DNA from: Clostridia bacterium
GTDB taxonomy: Bacteria; Bacillota; Clostridia; Acetivibrionales; DSM-2933
Direction: 5' to 3'
Length of the DNA: 64,000 bases
Assembly (NCBI GenBank): GCA_026418275.1
Contig: JAOABQ010000070.1
Span: forward strand, 62,001-126,000
How positions within the stretch are numbered: position 1 is the stretch's first letter; each line of letters starts with the position of its first letter. Shown here in pieces: positions 1 through 8,021 of the stretch. Under the pieces are notes generated by a model that worked only from the letters and a program-made list of their open reading frames with translations, did no database searches and was not told where the DNA came from. The position numbers were made by a program, and so were the translations under genes.

Positions 1-618
1 TTCAGGTACTGTTAATGTACTGATTCCTTCACCCGCATATTCAATGACTTTACCTACACCGCCTTTAACAGTGAGAATCCTTAAAACTTCCAAAATAATA
101 TCCTTGGCTGAAACCCAGGGCTTTAGTTTTCCTTTAAGATTAACTTTTAAGACCTTCGGCATCATGAGGAAATATGGACCACCGCCCATTGCAACAGCAA
201 CATCCAGGCCGCCTGCCCCAATTGCCAGCATTCCGATTCCACCGCCGGTAGGAGTATGGCTGTCCGAACCCAAAAGGGTCATTCCCGGAACTCCAAACCT
301 TTCTAATTGCACTTGATGACAAATTCCGTTTCCCGGTCTGGAAAAATAGATACCATGCTTTGAAGTAACCGTCTGTATATACTTATGGTCATCCGCATTT
401 TCAAACCCGGCTTGAAGTGTATTATGGTCAATATAAGCTACCGACTTCTTTGTCTTTACCCATGGAATCCCCATAGCTTCAAACTGTAAATATGCCATGG
501 TTCCTGTTGAATCCTGTGTCAGTGTCTGGTCTATGCGGATAGAAATCTCCTTACCTGCAACCATTTCCCCACTTACAAGATGATTCTTAATAATTTTTTG
601 TGCTAAATTTAATCCCAC
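1..618 (-). CDS. acnA: Aconitate hydratase, N-terminal part (runs off the window)
   Basis: Catalyses citrate to isocitrate via cis-aconitate, using a 4Fe-4S cluster in the cytoplasm. 206 codons are visible and open to the window edge. Family-typical stretches are present: DQTLTQDSTGTMAYLQFEA, AYIDHNTLQ, the SRPGNGICHQ block and the LLGSDSHTPTGGGIGMLAIG block, the usual aconitase/isopropylmalate isomerase signature. The start is GTG at 616-618, preceded by a strong ribosome site (AAGGAGGT); no ATG lies near it. It lies 119 bp downstream of Re-citrate synthase on the same strand, so the two steps citrate synthesis and isomerisation are encoded together, as in other clostridia that make glutamate through an incomplete TCA branch. 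The cluster-ligand cysteines lie beyond the window. A TATAAT-like box just upstream (about 663-668) may give it its own promoter. Confidence 0.95.
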   Translation of the reverse strand, partial: MGLNLAQKIIKNHLVSGEMVAGKEISIRIDQTLTQDSTGTMAYLQFEAMGIPWVKTKKSVAYIDHNTLQAGFENADDHKYIQTVTSKHGIYFSRPGNGICHQVQLERFGVPGMTLLGSDSHTPTGGGIGMLAIGAGGLDVAVAMGGGPYFLMMPKVLKVNLKGKLKPWVSAKDIILEVLRILTVKGGVGKVIEYAGEGISTLTVPE

Positions 619-677
619 TTTATTTGACCTCCTTAAGGCTTTTCCTTTTTTGCCGTTTTCTATTATACAATAAATTT

Positions 678-719
678 GATGGTAAAAATTCTAATTTCAC
701 TAAAAGAATTTTTACCATC
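678..719 (-). terminator. Hairpin between Re-citrate synthase and aconitase
   Basis: A perfect 14-bp inverted repeat (GATGGTAAAAATTC and its complement, 14-nt loop) lies 19 bp past the citrate synthase stop and before the aconitase ribosome site. On the minus strand it is followed by AAATTTATTG, a weak U-rich tail. It could attenuate read-through into aconitase or act as an RNA-processing or stability element within the operon. Confidence 0.6.
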
Positions 720-737
720 ATCTCTTTCCATCTTCAT

Positions 738-2117
738 TTATAACGCAAGATCGAATATCTCGGGTGCAACTTCTCTTACCGCATTTTCAAGTTCGTCATC
801 CCCGATCGCAGTGACCCTTCCGTCCTTGTACTGCTCATCTACCCACTCTTTAATCCGGGCAACTCTTTCATCTTTTTTGTCTACTTTCCTGCTTTCGCTT
901 AATCCGAAATAGCTGTTGATCCAGTGTGCAATGCCTGCAAGACCGGAATGTGAGTTGACAGCGACGCCGACCGGCCTCTTCAAAAGTTTTGTTGTGTCAA
1001 ATATATTATAGATTTCCTCGTCCTTCAAAAGGCCGTCTGCATGAATACCTGCCTGAGTCACATTAAAGTGTCTTCCGACAAAGGGTGTTCTGGAAGGAAT
1101 GGAGTAACCTATTTCTTTCTCAAAGTATTCTGCAATTTCGGTAATAATTGTAGTATCCATACCATCGGTTGTACCGCGGATCTGGGCATACTCAATCACC
1201 ATTGCCTCCAATGGGGTATTGCCTGTTCTCTCACCGATTCCTAGGAGCGAACAGTTAACGCTTGATGCACCGTAAAGCCATGCACATGCGGAATTCACCA
1301 CTGCCTTATAAAAATCGTTATGTCCATGCCATTCGATGAGCCCACTTGGGAAACCTGCATGATGCCTGAGGCCATAGATAATACCCGGCACACTTCTCGG
1401 GAGCGCCGCTCCGGGATAAGATACGCCGTAACCCAAAGTATCACAAGCGCGGATTTTAATGGGTATTTTGCTTTCTTCCATCAGTTTTCTAAGCTCTAAT
1501 GCAAATGGTACTACAAAACCATAGAAGTCAGCTCTTGTAATATCTTCAAAATGACACCTGGGCCGTATTCCCACCTCAATTGCACTTTTAATAATACTCA
1601 TGTAGTGGTCTAATGCTTGCTGTCTGCTCATATTGAGTTTTTTAAAGATATGATAGTCGGAACAACTGACTAAAATGCCGCTTTCTTTCATGCCCATATC
1701 TTTTGCCAGCTTGAAATCATTTTTTGTTGCTCTGATCCAACTGGTAACTTCAGGGAATTCATATCCTCTTTCAAGACATTTATATACAGCTTCCTTATCT
1801 CTGTCACTATAAAGGAAAAATTCGCACTGCCTTATAATCCCCTTTGGTCCGCCAAGCCTATGTAAGTAATCAAAAAGGGTTACAATTTGATCCACTGTAT
1901 AGGGTGCTCTAGACTGCTGTCCATCTCTAAAGGTGGTATCCGTTATCCATATTTCATCTGCAGGATACATGGGAACTCTTCTATGATTGAAAGCACATTT
2001 AGGAACTTCGTCGTAACTGAATATTTCCCTGTAAAGATTGGGTTCCGGAATATCCTGAAGCGAATATTTATATTGAGTTTGCTCCAAGGTATTGGTTCTT
2101 TTATTAAATTCCAGCAT
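738..2117 (-). CDS. Citrate (Re)-synthase, HMGL-like family
   Basis: Condenses oxaloacetate and acetyl-CoA to citrate with Re stereochemistry; it is unrelated to ordinary citrate synthase and belongs to the isopropylmalate/homocitrate synthase (HMGL-like TIM barrel) family. At 459 aa it is close to the length known for the Clostridium kluyveri enzyme. The catalytic-start motif DTTFRDGQQ is at residues 60-68 and the divalent-metal HGHND motif at 264-268; the GIGERTGNTPLE block follows. The short C-terminus lacks the LeuA-type regulatory domain of true isopropylmalate synthases, which argues against leucine biosynthesis. Aconitase directly downstream supports the citrate assignment. A 24-bp perfect palindrome lies about 210 bp upstream and is a candidate operator. 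Homocitrate synthase is the main alternative. Confidence 0.9.
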   Translation of the reverse strand: MLEFNKRTNTLEQTQYKYSLQDIPEPNLYREIFSYDEVPKCAFNHRRVPMYPADEIWITDTTFRDGQQSRAPYTVDQIVTLFDYLHRLGGPKGIIRQCEFFLYSDRDKEAVYKCLERGYEFPEVTSWIRATKNDFKLAKDMGMKESGILVSCSDYHIFKKLNMSRQQALDHYMSIIKSAIEVGIRPRCHFEDITRADFYGFVVPFALELRKLMEESKIPIKIRACDTLGYGVSYPGAALPRSVPGIIYGLRHHAGFPSGLIEWHGHNDFYKAVVNSACAWLYGASSVNCSLLGIGERTGNTPLEAMVIEYAQIRGTTDGMDTTIITEIAEYFEKEIGYSIPSRTPFVGRHFNVTQAGIHADGLLKDEEIYNIFDTTKLLKRPVGVAVNSHSGLAGIAHWINSYFGLSESRKVDKKDERVARIKEWVDEQYKDGRVTAIGDDELENAVREVAPEIFDLAL

Positions 2118-2228
2118 TTTTTAACCCCCTTTTAAATCATGTTAAATTTATTAATGAAAAGCTTCATTTCAAAATAATTTATTACAGAAATTACGATACA
2201 TCTAAACACCTTTTGCCACAGGCATCCA

Positions 2229-2243
2229 AGAGACGTTGTCTCT
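2229..2243. other. Small hairpin in the leader upstream of citrate synthase
   Basis: AGAGAC-GTT-GTCTCT forms a 6-bp stem with a 3-nt loop, next to a second small palindrome (CTACGTAG at about 2250-2257). Both lie between the 24-bp palindrome and the citrate synthase start, so they would be in the minus-strand leader. I could not match the leader to a known riboswitch. Confidence 0.4.
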
Positions 2244-2323
2244 AGGCTTACTACGTAGGTAATATTGATCGTATTCTATATCAAACATTGATTGAGTATC
2301 AAAAGAATGGATTCATGTACTTA

Positions 2324-2347
2324 CGTATAATTGTATACAATTATACG
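2324..2347. promoter_or_regulatory. 24-bp perfect palindrome, candidate operator
   Basis: The half-site CGTATAATTGTA is followed immediately by its exact reverse complement. The core TTGTATACAA fits the GT-N-AC architecture of GntR/FadR-type operators, and the ATAA...TTAT arms recall CcpC-like sites, though with a 10-bp rather than 7-bp spacer. It lies in the divergent 434-bp intergenic region between citrate synthase (minus) and the chemoreceptor gene (plus); either or both could be controlled. No matching regulator gene is in the window. Confidence 0.6.
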
Positions 2348-2551
2348 ATCAGTGTCAATACTTGTAATTTGCAAATTTCCTTTCTATCATTTTACAATGA
2401 AATCTCAAATTTTATTATTAAAATTTTACTAAATTAAGGGGTTTTAGAAGGATTTTTCTTATTCGTGACGAAAATATAAATATATGCATTTCATTTTTTC
2501 TTATATTTCTCAAGATTCTTTTTTCAATAACTGTAACATGGAGGGAATATT

Positions 2552-3808
2552 ATGGGTGGATCAGGAAAAAAGCCTATAAGCATGCTCACAATCGCGTTTG
2601 TTTTTTCCCTATTCATAAGTATTGTGCTTGGTATCGTCTCCTATATAGCTAAAAATCAGATACTTACCATCATCCTTTTTGCTGCGGGAGGCATTATCAC
2701 ACCGCTCATTATTACTTTTGCCTTCTCCTTAAACTCCAAAAAGCTTTCCAACTGTTTTTCAGAGGATATGGAGCTTATCAAAAGAGGAGATTTTTCAAAT
2801 TTAATCGAGCCTAAAAAGTACGGTCAGTTAGGGAAAATTGCATCCATTATGAATGGTGTATTAAGTGAAATACGGATTTTAATCGACAGCTTTTTTTCAC
2901 TGTCCGGCTCCATCATTCAATCTACAAGAAAGGTTAGTGCAACTGCGCAAGAGGCATCCGCCGCGATAGAAGAAATCTCAAAAACAGTGGACGAAATTGC
3001 CAAAGGTGCGTCAGAGCAGGCAGGCGAAGCACAACAAGGGGTATTAATTGTGGAAAAGCTTTCAGAACAAATTAATTTTGTCTTTGAAAGCTATAACGGC
3101 GTAATGAAGGAAACCACCAAAATCAGTGATCTAAATAATGTAGGGATGGATTCAGTAAGCATCCTCCGTGAAAAGTCCAGAGAAAACTATGAAACAACAG
3201 AAAAAATCTTTTCTGTTGTTGAAAAACTTACAAATACGACAAAGGACATCGGCCTTTTTGTAGAGTCTATTGAAAACATTGCCGAACAAACCAACCTGCT
3301 TGCCTTAAATGCTGCAATCGAGGCCGCAAGAGCCGGTGAAGCCGGAAAAGGATTTGCCGTAGTTGCGGAGGAAGTAAGAAAGCTTGCAGACCAAAGCAGA
3401 AAATCCACTGAAGAGATCAACAATCTCATGTTAAGTATTCAGGAAGAATCCCAACAGGCAATAAAATCAATGGAAATCATGAGGAAAGTATCTCAGGAGC
3501 AGAATGGAGCTGTAAATCAAACCGACAACGCATTTTCCAATATTGCCAATGCAATCAACCTGATTGTGTCAAAAATCAGCGAAGTGAATCAATCAGTTAC
3601 CAAAATGCAGACGGATAAAAATGAAGTCATCACAGCAATCGAAAATATCTCCTCGGTATCGGAGGAAACTGCAGCATCAAGCCAGGAAGTTGCAGCAACT
3701 ACAGAACACCAGTTAAAAGCCATAGAAGATATGAAAATAGCTTCTCAAAACCTGGATCAACTTGTGCAGGAATTGGATCAGAAACTTAAAAAATACAAAT
3801 TGAGATAA
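2552..3808 (+). CDS. Methyl-accepting chemotaxis protein without an external sensor domain
   Basis: Signalling receptor that feeds CheA/CheW. Two membrane helices are visible (about residues 11-33 and 36-60) joined by only a few residues, so there is no periplasmic/extracellular ligand domain. A short HAMP-like linker follows and then a long coiled-coil signalling domain. The conserved hairpin tip ([20 protein letters not shown] onward, about 243-283) is intact. The coiled coil is rich in Ala/Ser/Glu, as expected for methylation helices. The start ATG has a good ribosome site (GGAGGG). It is monocistronic, followed by a GC-rich terminator. With no external domain it may sense membrane or intracellular state. 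No che genes are nearby. Confidence 0.93.
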   Translation: MGGSGKKPISMLTIAFVFSLFISIVLGIVSYIAKNQILTIILFAAGGIITPLIITFAFSLNSKKLSNCFSEDMELIKRGDFSNLIEPKKYGQLGKIASIMNGVLSEIRILIDSFFSLSGSIIQSTRKVSATAQEASAAIEEISKTVDEIAKGASEQAGEAQQGVLIVEKLSEQINFVFESYNGVMKETTKISDLNNVGMDSVSILREKSRENYETTEKIFSVVEKLTNTTKDIGLFVESIENIAEQTNLLALNAAIEAARAGEAGKGFAVVAEEVRKLADQSRKSTEEINNLMLSIQEESQQAIKSMEIMRKVSQEQNGAVNQTDNAFSNIANAINLIVSKISEVNQSVTKMQTDKNEVITAIENISSVSEETAASSQEVAATTEHQLKAIEDMKIASQNLDQLVQELDQKLKKYKLR

Positions 3809-3834
3809 AAACCGGCCAAGGCCGGTTTTTTATA
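3807..3834. terminator. Bidirectional terminator
   Basis: AAAACCGGCC/GGCCGGTTTT stem with a tiny loop, followed by a T run on the plus strand. It ends the chemoreceptor gene and overlaps the 3' end of the convergent hydrolase gene. Confidence 0.88.
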
Positions 3835-4564
3835 TTTCATACGTATATAGAAGCCTTGCAACTTCAACATGCTTAAAGTTTTCTCCCGCTTCTTGCAAAT
3901 GCTCCTTCACATCATCCTCGGGCCAAAAATGTGTCAGCATTAATTTCTTTACCCCGGCTTCTTTAGCAACAACACCGCATTCTTTTGCAGTCAGGTGGGG
4001 AACGTTGTCGCTTTTTTTATCCTTTGAAAGCAGGCCCGCATCCAACATTAAGAGATCCACCCCTTTAGCAAAACGGATGATATTTTGATTCCAGGATGTA
4101 TCTCCGGAAAATACAAAACGTTTTTCTCCGTTTTCAATGGAAACCGCAAAACATTTCACCGGATGTGTCATTTCCGTAAAAGTTATCTTTAGGGAATCTA
4201 TATTGAGTACAAGCGTTTCTGTAATCGGCTTCAGATTGAAAACATTATTGACATTAAGCCTTTGATATTCCTCTACCGGTTCGGCAGGTGCATAAACATC
4301 TATTGTCCGTTCCATAAGGCCCCTCGCTTTTTTAATCTGCACTGCATACCTTAAAACCATCATATCAGAAATATGATCACTGTGAAGATGTGTTAAAATA
4401 ACTGCATCTAATTCCTCAAACCTGACAAATTTCTGCAGATTGCCAAGGACACCGTTTCCACAGTCAATGAGTATCTTTCTGTTTCCTTCACGGATAAGAT
4501 AACCTGAACATGCTCCCCCTACAGAGGGAAAGGGTCCGTTATTTCCCAGGATTGTTAGCTTCAT
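3830..4564 (-). CDS. MBL-fold metallohydrolase (YhfI/RNase Z-like)
   Basis: 244-aa single-domain metallo-beta-lactamase-fold hydrolase. The zinc motif THLHSDH is at residues 58-64. FSGDTSWN (around 150) carries the bridging aspartate, and LTHFWPED (around 210) the last histidine. The N-terminal LGNNGPFPSVGGACSGYL and the general layout match the B. subtilis YhfI group, related to RNase Z but lacking a recognisable exosite arm. The substrate is unknown; members have been proposed to act on RNA or cyclic nucleotides. The start has an AGGAGAG ribosome site. It stands alone, convergent with the chemoreceptor gene and sharing its terminator. Confidence 0.85.
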   Translation of the reverse strand: MKLTILGNNGPFPSVGGACSGYLIREGNRKILIDCGNGVLGNLQKFVRFEELDAVILTHLHSDHISDMMVLRYAVQIKKARGLMERTIDVYAPAEPVEEYQRLNVNNVFNLKPITETLVLNIDSLKITFTEMTHPVKCFAVSIENGEKRFVFSGDTSWNQNIIRFAKGVDLLMLDAGLLSKDKKSDNVPHLTAKECGVVAKEAGVKKLMLTHFWPEDDVKEHLQEAGENFKHVEVARLLYTYEI

Positions 4565-4678
4565 GGAATCTCTCCTCTTTTGTTTTTAATATATTTTACC
4601 AGAAAATCGGATTTTATAACAATAAAATTATCCTCTTGCCTTACCCTTTTGTTGAGATAAATATAGGTTAGCAAAATA

Positions 4679-4711
4679 AAAAGTGCCCTCCACAGTTAAG
4701 AAGGCACTTTT
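4679..4711 (-). terminator. Rho-independent terminator of the downstream ECF gene
   Basis: Stem AAAAGTGCC/GGCACTTTT with a 15-nt loop, followed on the minus strand by a T-rich tail (TTTTATTTTG). It lies 19 bp past the stop of the ECF S-component gene at 4730. Confidence 0.85.
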
Positions 4712-4729
4712 CATCAAAGGTTATTGTAT

Positions 4730-5266
4730 TTACTTACGAATGAGATGCGTGATACTTTTGTTTCTGTATAATAAGGCAGACAAGGAATATCCTACCACAA
4801 TACTTGATATCCCTTGTATTAGATTCGTTTGTACATTGAGGTTTGCAACAGCCAAACCATAATTTTGTCCAACAAATTTCAGTCCGAAAAGATCACCCAG
4901 ATAGTATCCTACAATCATGACAATGATACCTGAAACAACCGAAAGTACCCTGATTATTTCACCTTTTTTGGTTTCATCTGCACGGGAAGCAATAGCTCCT
5001 ATTAAAAAACCCTCAATCCCTTTTACAATAAAGGTAATTGGCGCATAATAAGCATACCCACTGGATAAATCCGCCAATGTTGACCCTAAAGCCCCCGCCA
5101 AAAACCCACTCTTACTTCCAAATAAAACAGCAGTTATGATAATAACCGAATCTCCGATGTTAAAATACCCAATCCCAATAGGAATGGATGTAAACTTGGT
5201 AGTTATAAAAACAAGTGCAATCATTAATCCGGTTAAAACAACTTTCCGCGTTGAAATCTTTTCCAT
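4730..5266 (-). CDS. ECF transporter S component (vitamin-type), second copy of the unit
   Basis: Membrane substrate-capture subunit of an energy-coupling-factor transporter. 178 aa with about five to six hydrophobic helices. The N-terminal VVLTGLMIALVFITTKF matches the usual S-component helix that docks to EcfT. The ALGSTLADLSSGYAYYAPIT segment is typical of the ECF_trnsprt family (PF12822-like), which includes proteins for hydroxymethylpyrimidine and pyridoxine-type vitamins. No EcfA/EcfT genes are adjacent, so it probably uses a shared group II energising module encoded elsewhere. It is clearly related to the S component at 6568-7125, the two flanking an aminotransferase gene. It has its own strong ribosome site (GGAGGGGG). 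The substrate cannot be read from sequence; vitamin B6 is the context-based guess. Confidence 0.88.
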   Translation of the reverse strand: MEKISTRKVVLTGLMIALVFITTKFTSIPIGIGYFNIGDSVIIITAVLFGSKSGFLAGALGSTLADLSSGYAYYAPITFIVKGIEGFLIGAIASRADETKKGEIIRVLSVVSGIIVMIVGYYLGDLFGLKFVGQNYGLAVANLNVQTNLIQGISSIVVGYSLSALLYRNKSITHLIRK

Positions 5267-5366
5267 GATATCCCCCTCCCCAACACTATCTATCCGTCTT
5301 CCAAATTGTAAACATTGAATAAGTTTATTCTAATCCACAAAAATCAAGCCTTCTTGATCTTCAAAA

Positions 5367-5407
5367 AATAAAGCACCTATTTCCAGAATGAAATAAGTGT
5401 CTTTATT
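5367..5407 (-). terminator. Terminator-like hairpin after the aminotransferase gene
   Basis: Imperfect long stem (AATAAAG-CAC-TATTTC against GAAATA-GTG-CTTTATT), followed on the minus strand by TTTTTTG. It separates the aminotransferase from the downstream ECF gene, which may still be reached by read-through. Confidence 0.75.
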
Positions 5408-5414
5408 CCAATAC

Positions 5415-6551
5415 CTATTTACTCATTTCCTTCACGAATACTTCGTGCATTGCTGCGTTTATTTTTATGCTATGTTTTATAAAAACTTGGTTTAACGCTT
5501 TTAATGTTAGATATACTTTATCCTCGAAGCAGTTTTCGCCCATGTGACCGATGCGGAAAACCTTATCTTTCAGAAAAGCAAAAGCACCTGCAATGAGGAT
5601 ATTGTGATCCTCTAACATGGATTGATTGATTTCATTAAAAGTAATTCCTTGAGGAATATTGATGGTGGTAACGGTACTTGAAAAACCATCTAAAGGATAA
5701 AGTTCCAATCCCGCAGCTTCCACACTCTTTCTTACCGCTTTTGAAATCTTACGGTGCCTTTCCTGAGGATTACTTTCCTTTAACAATCGTTGTACCGCCT
5801 CATTGAGTGCAAATATATCGCTTACTGCCTGGGTGTAAGGGAACCATTTTTCACTGTACCAGTTTTTCCACAAGGAAAGGTTGCAGTAAAAACCCGTAAT
5901 GGGTTTTTTTCTTTCTAATATTGCCTGCCATGCATCCTGGCTCACACTTAAAAAGGTTAATCCCGGCGGCGCTGACAAACACTTCTGTGATCCACCCAGA
6001 ATCATATCTATTTTCCATTCATCGGTTTTAACCTCTTCCCCACCAATTGCGGAAACAGAATCTACTACAGTTAGAATTCCAAAACGCTTCAAAAGCGGGC
6101 AAATCTCATTAACCGGATTTGTTATACCCGAAGGTGTTTCACAGTGGACCACTGTAGCCATTTTAAATGCGGAGTCCGAATTTAGAAAATCCTCTAACGC
6201 CTTTACATCAATTGCTTTTCTATAATCCGATTTAAAATAAACAACCTCTGCACCATACATTTTGGCAAAGTCTCCAAAACCGTTGCCGAAAATACCATTA
6301 TCGATGCATAATACCCTGTCACCCGGCTCTATGATAGAACAGCAAGCAGCTTCCAGCCCCAGTATACCCTCTCCGCTTAATATCAAAACATCGCTCACCG
6401 TGTTTAAGATTTTCTGGAGCATTGTACAGGTATCTTTATAAAACTCATAAAAATTCAAATCCAAGTCCGGGTTAATAATCTCAGAAGCAAGTGCTTTTCT
6501 GACATCTTCATGAATATAGGTAGGCCCTGGTGTCATTATTAAAGGTTTCAT
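5415..6551 (-). CDS. Class V aminotransferase, candidate pyridoxamine-pyruvate aminotransferase
   Basis: PLP-dependent fold-type I aminotransferase of the alanine-glyoxylate/serine-pyruvate family, 378 aa. The N-terminal MTPGPT motif, DSVSAIGG (164-171), the Schiff-base lysine in GGSQKCLSAPPGL (Lys190) and RIGHMGE (from Arg333, carboxylate-binding) are all present. From memory, several stretches resemble Mesorhizobium loti pyridoxamine-pyruvate aminotransferase, such as GEGILGLEA (versus GEPVLGLEA), the HxxTPSGxxNP region and RIGHMG. The gene is embedded between two ECF S components, and pyridoxamine is a vitamin B6 form, so interconversion of imported B6 vitamers is an attractive reading. 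Alanine-glyoxylate or serine-pyruvate aminotransferase is the generic alternative. There is a 16-bp gap to the upstream S-component gene, so the two are co-transcribed. Confidence 0.8.
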   Translation of the reverse strand: MKPLIMTPGPTYIHEDVRKALASEIINPDLDLNFYEFYKDTCTMLQKILNTVSDVLILSGEGILGLEAACCSIIEPGDRVLCIDNGIFGNGFGDFAKMYGAEVVYFKSDYRKAIDVKALEDFLNSDSAFKMATVVHCETPSGITNPVNEICPLLKRFGILTVVDSVSAIGGEEVKTDEWKIDMILGGSQKCLSAPPGLTFLSVSQDAWQAILERKKPITGFYCNLSLWKNWYSEKWFPYTQAVSDIFALNEAVQRLLKESNPQERHRKISKAVRKSVEAAGLELYPLDGFSSTVTTINIPQGITFNEINQSMLEDHNILIAGAFAFLKDKVFRIGHMGENCFEDKVYLTLKALNQVFIKHSIKINAAMHEVFVKEMSK

Positions 6552-6567
6552 CTTCTATAATTCTCCT

Positions 6568-7125
6568 TTAAACAATTTTAGACTTTTTCAACGCTATTGC
6601 AAGCGGTAATCCCAAAATCAATCCAATGGCCAACTGCGTCAAATTGCCGGGTATTGAATTTACCGGAGAATACCAATTGCCATACAGGATAACTTCTGTT
6701 AAATAATATCCGATCAGCATCCAGATGCTTCCCAAAACGATTCCTACGATATTATACAAAACATTGTTTCCGTTTTTGCCATGGGCATTGGCGATCCCTC
6801 CGATAATAAATCCCATAATACCTCTTACTACAAAAGTAAAAGGTGCCCATGTTGTCCATCCTGATACGATATCAAAAAGTCCCATTCCAAAGGCCCCTGC
6901 AGCCGCCCCCCTATTAGCACCAAATACAATCGATGCTGCAAAAAGCATTACATTTCCGGTATGTACCAAACCACCATTCGTGGATATTGGAAGTCTTATG
7001 TTAATAAACTTCGTCGCAACAAACACTAAAGCAATTAACAAGCCGGTGATTACGATATCCTTTGTTTTCATTGCCGTTCCTGGCATTGATACAGGTGTAC
7101 CGCTTACTTTCCATTCATTTTCCAT
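6568..7125 (-). CDS. ECF transporter S component (vitamin-type), first gene of the unit
   Basis: 185-aa membrane S component, homologous to the 4730-5266 protein (shared DIVITGLLIALVFVATKF-like first helix, GxGLFDIVSGWTTWAPFTFVV). A hydrophilic 20-residue N-terminal extension precedes helix 1. The start is the second of two overlapping ATGs: the first (out of frame) meets a stop after four codons, and GGGGGA sits 8 nt from the chosen ATG. It leads an apparent two-gene transcript with the aminotransferase. It probably binds a vitamin or its precursor; pyridoxine/pyridoxamine is inferred from the neighbour only. A long leader (about 200 nt) with an inverted repeat precedes it. Confidence 0.88.
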   Translation of the reverse strand: MENEWKVSGTPVSMPGTAMKTKDIVITGLLIALVFVATKFINIRLPISTNGGLVHTGNVMLFAASIVFGANRGAAAGAFGMGLFDIVSGWTTWAPFTFVVRGIMGFIIGGIANAHGKNGNNVLYNIVGIVLGSIWMLIGYYLTEVILYGNWYSPVNSIPGNLTQLAIGLILGLPLAIALKKSKIV

Positions 7126-7272
7126 TCATATTTTCCCCCTCAAAAATAATGTTGTTTATTTATAACCAGGAAAATCATTCCCGGTATATAACGGTAGATT
7201 TAAATGTTGGTTCCGAAATATTCCACCTGAAGTTGCACGGCTTTTATATGCTTCCCCATGATATCAGACCAT

Positions 7273-7300
7273 ATCGATACGCTTTAATAATTGTATCGAT
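7273..7300. promoter_or_regulatory. Inverted repeat upstream of the ECF/aminotransferase unit
   Basis: ATCGATAC and GTATCGAT separated by 12 bp, about 150 bp upstream of the S-component start. It could be an operator for a dimeric regulator or the first hairpin of a structured leader. I could not assign the leader to a known riboswitch class. Confidence 0.45.
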
Positions 7301-7402
7301 CAACCAGGATTATTTTAAATTTATAGTACTAAAATGTCAAGGATTTTTTATGAAATTTTGTATATTGTAAATTACCAAAAAAAGCGGCTAAAATAAAAAT
7401 GA

Positions 7403-7432
7403 GGGAGTGAGTTAAACTTCAACCCAACTCCC
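7403..7432 (-). terminator. Terminator of the 54-aa membrane protein gene
   Basis: GGGAGT...ACTCCC stem with inner GTT/AAC pairs. On the minus strand it is followed by TCATTTTTATTTT. It lies 32 bp past the stop of the small gene at 7465. Confidence 0.75.
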
Positions 7433-7464
7433 CTTTATTATAGGAGGTAATAGCTAATTAATTT

Positions 7465-7629
7465 TCAAACCATATGCGTCAAAGATAAAAATGTCACTCC
7501 CAAAACTGCTGTCAATAGAATTACATATAGTATGTAAAGCAAGAATCTTCCAAAAGTTAACGTTTTCCTTTTCCTATAGCTCTTAATGGAATATGTCCTT
7601 GGTATCAATTCATAATCACGTTCAAACAC
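7465..7629 (-). CDS. Small single-pass membrane protein, 54 aa, GTG start
   Basis: I do not recognise this protein. The frame reads from GTG at 7627-7629 to TGA at 7465-7467. A GGGGGTG ribosome site lies about 7 nt upstream and a terminator 32 bp downstream. The N-terminal third is charged and basic (FERDYELIPRTY, then SYRKRKTLTFG), followed by one clear hydrophobic helix (FLLYILYVILLTAVLGVTFL), suggesting an N-in membrane anchor. The positive-inside signal, ribosome site and terminator together support a real gene. It is monocistronic, just upstream of the ECF unit leader. No function can be proposed. Confidence 0.6.
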   Translation of the reverse strand: MFERDYELIPRTYSIKSYRKRKTLTFGRFLLYILYVILLTAVLGVTFLSLTHMV

Positions 7630-8021
7630 CCATCACACCCCCGTACACCCAGTAAGAATTTTTGCCTTATCAATGGTTAACAACGTATCTTTTCAAATAC
7701 ATGACTTTTAGTGTGCTGGACAACCTGTGTTTTGCTGATATATTGATTATACAACTAAAGTTGACATAAAATCCAGAGGTGGATATTTCATCCCTTGCCA
7801 AGGTTTTCAAGTATCAGGCTTTTGTTCATGTCCAAATATAAATTTCTATTTGTGCTGTTGATACAGACAAATGAAACTGGTATTATTATATAGTCAAAAA
7901 TAAGTTTACATTTTGATAGGGTAGTGGATAGCTGACCAAATTTGAAAGTAGTTTTACAAAGTATGAAAAAGCCCACTTTATAAAACTGTTTCCAGGTGGG
8001 AATTATAAGCAGGAGACAAGT
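7630..8021. other. Intergenic region without a recognisable gene
   Basis: 392 bp, AT-rich. A 62-codon open frame on the minus strand (7788-7976) starts at a GTG with no ribosome site and looks like chance. The region should hold divergent promoters for the 54-aa protein and the phosphoesterase, but no clear boxes are evident. Confidence 0.5.

Noticed and set aside
2118..2260. Possible riboswitch in the leader of Re-citrate synthase
   Set aside because: Small hairpins and a conserved-looking ATGCCTGTGGCAAAAGG stretch exist, but they do not match TPP, lysine, SAM, c-di-GMP, T-box or purine consensus.
7126..7330. Riboswitch in front of the ECF S-component gene
   Set aside because: The leader contains inverted repeats, but no block matches TPP, FMN, cobalamin, preQ1 or THF riboswitch consensus, so only the inverted repeat is listed.
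7788..7976. 62-codon open frame on the minus strand
   Set aside because: It starts at GTG with no ribosome site, its composition looks random, and it has no conserved pattern or terminator.
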